Assembly: GCA_964483395.1 (NCBI GenBank)
Contig: CAZABT010000057.1
Span: 1 to 16,736 of the forward strand
Direction of reading: 5' to 3'
Origin: JAAYYM01 sp964483395
GTDB taxonomy: Bacteria > Bacillota > Clostridia > Lachnospirales > Lachnospiraceae
Length of the DNA: 16,736 nt
Part shown: positions 14,383 through 16,736 of the stretch, one piece after another
How positions within the stretch are numbered: position 1 is the first letter of the stretch
Layout: the number at the start of each line of letters is the position of its first letter
Program-made: the position numbers and the translations under genes
The notes under the pieces: generated by a model
What the model was told of the DNA's origin: nothing
The model's input: the letters and a program-made list of their open reading frames with translations, nothing else
Databases searched by the model: none

Positions 14383-15348
14383 CTATTGCAATGCCTCCTT
14401 CAGATGCTTCAGATTGTCCTGCATCAGACTCAAATAGGACACGCCAGCCTCCATATCCTCCAAGGATACATTATGGCAGGAATGAAGCAGCATTTTCTTT
14501 GCCCCTGTGCTCTCACAGATGGCATCTGCAATCTTTTCATTTGAAAATTCAATATGGAACACAACCGGAATCTGCTCCTCCTGCACCTTACGGATCAGGA
14601 AGGAAATTGTTGCCGCGCTTGGCTCTGTCTCACTCGAGCAGCCCGGAAAAGCTGCATAATAACTCAGGCCATATGCATCTGCGAGATAACGAAAAGGAAA
14701 TCTGTCACCAAACACCAGCGTTTTGCCTGTACTCTGCTCTACGGTCTCCCGGTACTGCGCATCCAGTTCCCGCAGCTTTGCTGTATAAGCTTCGCAGTTC
14801 TTCCTGTAAAATGTTTCATTTTCTCCGTCAGCCGCTGCCAATGCATCCGTAAGCTTCTCAGTGATCAAAATGGCGTTACGCGGGGACGTCCAAACATGCT
14901 CATCATACTCTGCCTCATGATGTTCCTCCTCTGCGGCAGCCTCATGCTCAGGTTCCTCTTCTTCCATACCCTCAACAAGTTCTTCCTCAACTGTATCTAC
15001 ACAATCCATCAGGGCAACTCTCTGCATCCCGTCATTATCTGAGGAGGATAAAATATCCTCGATCCAGACATCGGATTCTCCGCCCACATAAATAAACACA
15101 TCACAGTTCTGTATCGCAATCATATCCTTTGGAGTCGGTTCATAGGAATGGCTCTCAGCGCCCGGGGGCAGAAGAAGCTGCAGATCCACCCTGTCTCCCG
15201 CAATCTCCCGCACGAAATCATACTGTGGAAAAATCGTTGCTACAACATTCATTTTTGCCGGATCATCCTGTACTGTACTGTTTCTGCCGCAACTGACCGC
15301 CGCAATACTCAACAGCATCGTAAAACAGACTATCCATACCTTTTTCAT
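14383..15348 (-). CDS. znuA: Zinc/manganese-type ABC transporter substrate-binding lipoprotein
   Basis: This 321-residue surface lipoprotein should capture a divalent metal for the permease encoded next. The signal peptide ends at AVSC with probable lipidated Cys20. Metal-site landmarks are His67 in GAESHSYEP, a Glu/His-rich mobile loop at about 119-150 (with EEEHHEAEYDEH at 140-151) and His151 in DEHVWTSP. Where ZnuA proteins usually have a third ligand histidine (the HDAFGY-like motif), this one reads GDRFPFRYLADAYGL at 214-228, with no histidine. His265 (VVFHIEFS), His289 and His292 are other possible ligands. I believe similar FGDRFPF forms occur in clostridial relatives. The ribosome site GAGGAG is 6 bases from the ATG. 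The metal is probably zinc, judged from the loop. Confidence 0.91.
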   Translation of the reverse strand: MKKVWIVCFTMLLSIAAVSCGRNSTVQDDPAKMNVVATIFPQYDFVREIAGDRVDLQLLLPPGAESHSYEPTPKDMIAIQNCDVFIYVGGESDVWIEDILSSSDNDGMQRVALMDCVDTVEEELVEGMEEEEPEHEAAAEEEHHEAEYDEHVWTSPRNAILITEKLTDALAAADGENETFYRKNCEAYTAKLRELDAQYRETVEQSTGKTLVFGDRFPFRYLADAYGLSYYAAFPGCSSETEPSAATISFLIRKVQEEQIPVVFHIEFSNEKIADAICESTGAKKMLLHSCHNVSLEDMEAGVSYLSLMQDNLKHLKEALQ

Positions 15349-15387
15349 TTTAATCTCCTCTATTCTTCCTCTGCTTCTGCAGACAAA

Positions 15388-15402
15388 CTATATTCATTAT
15401 AA
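15388..15402 (-). promoter_or_regulatory. Possible Fur-family (Zur-like) operator over the -10
   Basis: TTATAAT-G-AATATAG reads as a 7-1-7 inverted repeat with five of seven positions symmetric, overlapping the -10 hexamer. Fur-family sites (Fur, Zur, PerR) in Firmicutes have this layout, and metal receptor operons are commonly under such control. The region is AT-rich and part of the match is the promoter itself, so this is weak evidence. Confidence 0.3.
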
Positions 15403-15424
15403 TGTCCAAAACGCCGCTTGTCCA
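15396..15424 (-). promoter_or_regulatory. Promoter of the metal-uptake operon
   Basis: TGGACA (15424-15419), 17 bases, then a perfect TATAAT (15401-15396) on the minus strand give a near-consensus sigma-A promoter. The predicted start lies about 40 bases before the receptor ATG. TGGACA also recurs within the spacer, adjacent to the -10. Confidence 0.75.
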
Positions 15425-15535
15425 TATCCCATTTGAATACCCTCCATACACGCTCTCTATACACGCCACCAGCAGATCGTCACCCACGCCGAAACAACTG
15501 CATATATTGAACTAAGCCCAAAACAGGAAAACAAT

Positions 15536-16069
15536 ATGGCAAAAATCATTTTGGATGCAGGTCATGGAGGCTCCGATCCCGGTGCCGTCTACGATGGACG
15601 CCAGGAAAAGGACGATGCCCTGGCACTGACACTTGCTGTCGGAGAAATACTCTCTGAAAACGGCTTTGAAGTCTTTTATACCAGAACTGTCGATAAATAT
15701 GAAAACCCTTATGAAAAAGCAGCAGAGGCCAATCAATCCGGCGGCGAATACTTCATATCCATTCACCGCAATTCTTCCCCTTATCCAAACACCTACTCCG
15801 GGGTAGAAACACTGCTCTACTCCGCTTATGGGGTTGCTTACGAGCTGGCTGTCAACATCAATGAGCAGCTGGAGCGCATCGGCTTTCAAAATCTCGGTGT
15901 CAACGAACGTCCCAATCTCGTTGTGCTGCGGGACACAAATATGCCTGCCGTACTGGTAGAAGTCGGCTTCATCAACACTGCCAATGACAACTGGCTCTTT
16001 GATTCTAATTTTCAGGAAATTGCCATGGCCATAGCCGATGGAATTATGATGACCGTGTGGACTTACTGA
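15536..16069 (+). CDS. N-acetylmuramoyl-L-alanine amidase, Amidase_3 family, no signal peptide
   Basis: This 177-residue zinc enzyme should cut the bond between N-acetylmuramic acid and L-alanine in peptidoglycan. The whole protein is one Amidase_3 catalytic domain. Zinc ligands are His10 in ILDAGHGG, Glu24 in GRQEKDD and His77 in FISIHRN, and the catalytic glutamate is Glu142 in VLVEVGFI. There is no signal peptide, membrane helix, cell-wall-binding or SPOR domain, so export is unexplained. Such bare forms are seen in phage or prophage lysins and in some clostridial housekeeping or sporulation amidases. No holin or phage gene is nearby. It is the only plus-strand gene, diverging from the metal operon and converging on the DUF5662-like gene. 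The ribosome site AGGA is about 8 bases from the ATG. A stem-loop overlaps its stop codon. Confidence 0.93.
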   Translation: MAKIILDAGHGGSDPGAVYDGRQEKDDALALTLAVGEILSENGFEVFYTRTVDKYENPYEKAAEANQSGGEYFISIHRNSSPYPNTYSGVETLLYSAYGVAYELAVNINEQLERIGFQNLGVNERPNLVVLRDTNMPAVLVEVGFINTANDNWLFDSNFQEIAMAIADGIMMTVWTY

Positions 16070-16098
16070 TTCCACACGGTCATTGCATGCGTTTTTTT
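16049..16098 (+). terminator. Hairpin overlapping the amidase stop codon, with a delayed T-run
   Basis: ATGACCGTGTGGA (16049-16061) pairs perfectly with TCCACACGGTCAT (16071-16083) around a 9-base loop that contains the TGA stop codon. Seven Ts follow at 16092-16098, but 8 bases after the stem. That gap is long for a classic intrinsic terminator, so efficiency is uncertain. It may also block transcripts arriving from the converging gene. Confidence 0.65.
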
Positions 16099-16104
16099 CT
16101 GTTT

Positions 16105-16130
16105 CTTTTATCTGCGTCTTTTATCTGCGT
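16105..16130. repeat. Perfect 13-bp tandem duplication at the end of the DUF5662-like gene
   Basis: CTTTTATCTGCGT occurs twice in direct succession at 16105-16117 and 16118-16130. Its inner copy covers the stop codon (TAA on the minus strand) and last codons of the minus-strand gene. Because 13 is not a multiple of three, the second copy is in another frame and lies after the stop. Confidence 0.85.
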
Positions 16131-16657
16131 TTTCCGAGCACCTTGATCCGAATATACCGGCAGGTCTCCTCTTCTCCCTTATCTTTCAGCATCAGCAGCA
16201 GCTTTTCCAAAAGTGCCTTGGAATCTGCCTCCATAATGATATGATCCTTTCCCTTCATGTAATACCGATAGGGATCTGCCGCCGTATATGCTGCACCATT
16301 ATAAGTCTTACAGGCTGCCACTCTGTCCATAAACATTTCAACGATATACTTTGTTGGCATTTTTGCAGGTACAAAGCCTTTCAGTTCCGTCGCACTGTAA
16401 TCCATCCAGTATTCAAAATGATGCTTATTCCGTCCCTTATGATGCAGCCATGCACCCGAATATCCCAATGCTTCCCGCTCTGCATTGTTCGGCGAACGGT
16501 AACCCTGATAGTATTTTGCACCGGTCAGAAACTCGGAGGGCGAATATTTGCTCAGATCATGTACCAGTCCCCTCCAGTACAAACCGACCCGAAAGCATCC
16601 CTGTCTCACCAGTCGCCGATGTCTTGTTATCGTCAAAAAATGTTTCACTGCCTGCAT
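16121..16657 (-). CDS. DUF5662-like family protein of unknown function
   Basis: This 178-residue protein is probably cytoplasmic; no signal peptide or membrane helix is seen. It carries LVHDLSKYSPSEF at 31-43, then WLHHKGRNKHHFEYW at 70-84 and a later FMDRVAACKTYNG at 109-121. This His-Asp pair, His cluster and later Asp111 recall the HD-type metal-dependent hydrolase arrangement. I recognise the pattern as DUF5662-like, with moderate certainty, and I know of no assigned function. The ribosome site GAGGTGA is well placed. The gene is alone between the right-edge terminator and the converging amidase, with no clear promoter in the short leader. It may be a phosphohydrolase, but this is inference from residue pattern only. 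Confidence 0.85.
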   Translation of the reverse strand: MQAVKHFLTITRHRRLVRQGCFRVGLYWRGLVHDLSKYSPSEFLTGAKYYQGYRSPNNAEREALGYSGAWLHHKGRNKHHFEYWMDYSATELKGFVPAKMPTKYIVEMFMDRVAACKTYNGAAYTAADPYRYYMKGKDHIIMEADSKALLEKLLLMLKDKGEEETCRYIRIKVLGKRR

Positions 16658-16697
16658 ACACTCACCTCTAAAGGCCTTTTGCCTTTCCAGCTGTTAC

Positions 16698-16733
16698 AAA
16701 AAGAGGCCTCATATCAAAGTATGAGGTCTTTTT
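16698..16733. terminator. Hairpin terminator at the right edge, probably bidirectional
   Basis: CCTCATA (16707-16713) and TATGAGG (16720-16726) form the stem around a 6-base loop. Flanking AAAAAGA and TCTTTTT extend it if a GG bulge is allowed. T-runs follow the stem on both strands. It probably ends a gene lying right of the window on the minus strand and insulates the DUF5662-like gene from it. Confidence 0.7.
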
Positions 16734-16736
16734 ACT

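Noticed and set aside
14554..15042. A 162-codon plus-strand frame opposite the metal receptor gene
   Set aside because: It is a shadow of a well-supported gene, with low-complexity Cys/Leu-rich translation and no ribosome site that stands out.
15433..15463. Plus-strand promoter for the amidase (TTGAAT and TATACA)
   Set aside because: The spacing is 19 bases and both hexamers are partial matches; too weak to list as a feature.
15512..16075. A 187-codon open frame on the minus strand, opposite the amidase gene
   Set aside because: It mirrors the amidase almost exactly, has no recognisable domain, and the plus-strand frame carries a full set of catalytic residues.

Overview
The window looks like chromosomal DNA from a low-to-moderate GC Firmicute, most likely a gut-type clostridium such as a Lachnospiraceae member. 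This is an inference from strong GGAGG-type ribosome sites, lipoprotein solute receptors with Ala/Glu-rich linkers, a YesM/YesN-type two-component system, tight minus-strand operons and a DUF5662-like protein. No rRNA, tRNA, CRISPR array, insertion sequence or phage structural gene was seen. No gene-free stretch exceeds 300 bases; the longest gap is about 190 bases, between the znuA-like and amidase genes.

Most of the window (1-13.5 kb, minus strand, so it reads from right to left) is one carbohydrate-uptake island in two transcription units. The first unit (13420 to 6262) encodes a CUT1/LplA-type lipoprotein receptor, a membrane histidine kinase of the LytS/YesM type, an AraC-type response regulator and a cytoplasmic GH3 beta-glycosidase. 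The genes are 2-4 bases apart or overlap. The unit ends in a strong intrinsic terminator. The second unit (6114 to 16) encodes a complete Opp/Dpp-class ABC importer: a large lipoprotein receptor, two permeases and two ATPases. A perfect TATAAT lies in the loop of the preceding terminator, so this unit may start afresh there. The simplest model is that the receptor and kinase sense an extracellular glycan fragment, the regulator switches on the importer, the importer brings in an oligosaccharide, and the GH3 enzyme cleaves it inside the cell. The Opp-class importer would then carry sugar rather than peptide, as known for the Thermotoga and Pyrococcus cellobiose/oligosaccharide systems. The substrate itself cannot be read from the sequence.

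To the right lies a two-gene minus-strand operon (15348 to 13566) encoding a zinc/manganese-type receptor lipoprotein and an ABC-3 permease. It has a good sigma-A-like promoter but no ATPase gene. Next come a plus-strand leaderless Amidase_3 peptidoglycan amidase (15536-16069) and, converging on it, a DUF5662-like protein (16657 to 16121). A hairpin terminator closes the right edge.

The least ordinary features are the importer promoter nested in a terminator loop, a roughly 145-residue extracytoplasmic insertion in the DppC-like permease, a CUT1-class receptor with no CUT1 permease in the two-component operon, and a metal receptor that lacks the usual third ligand histidine.
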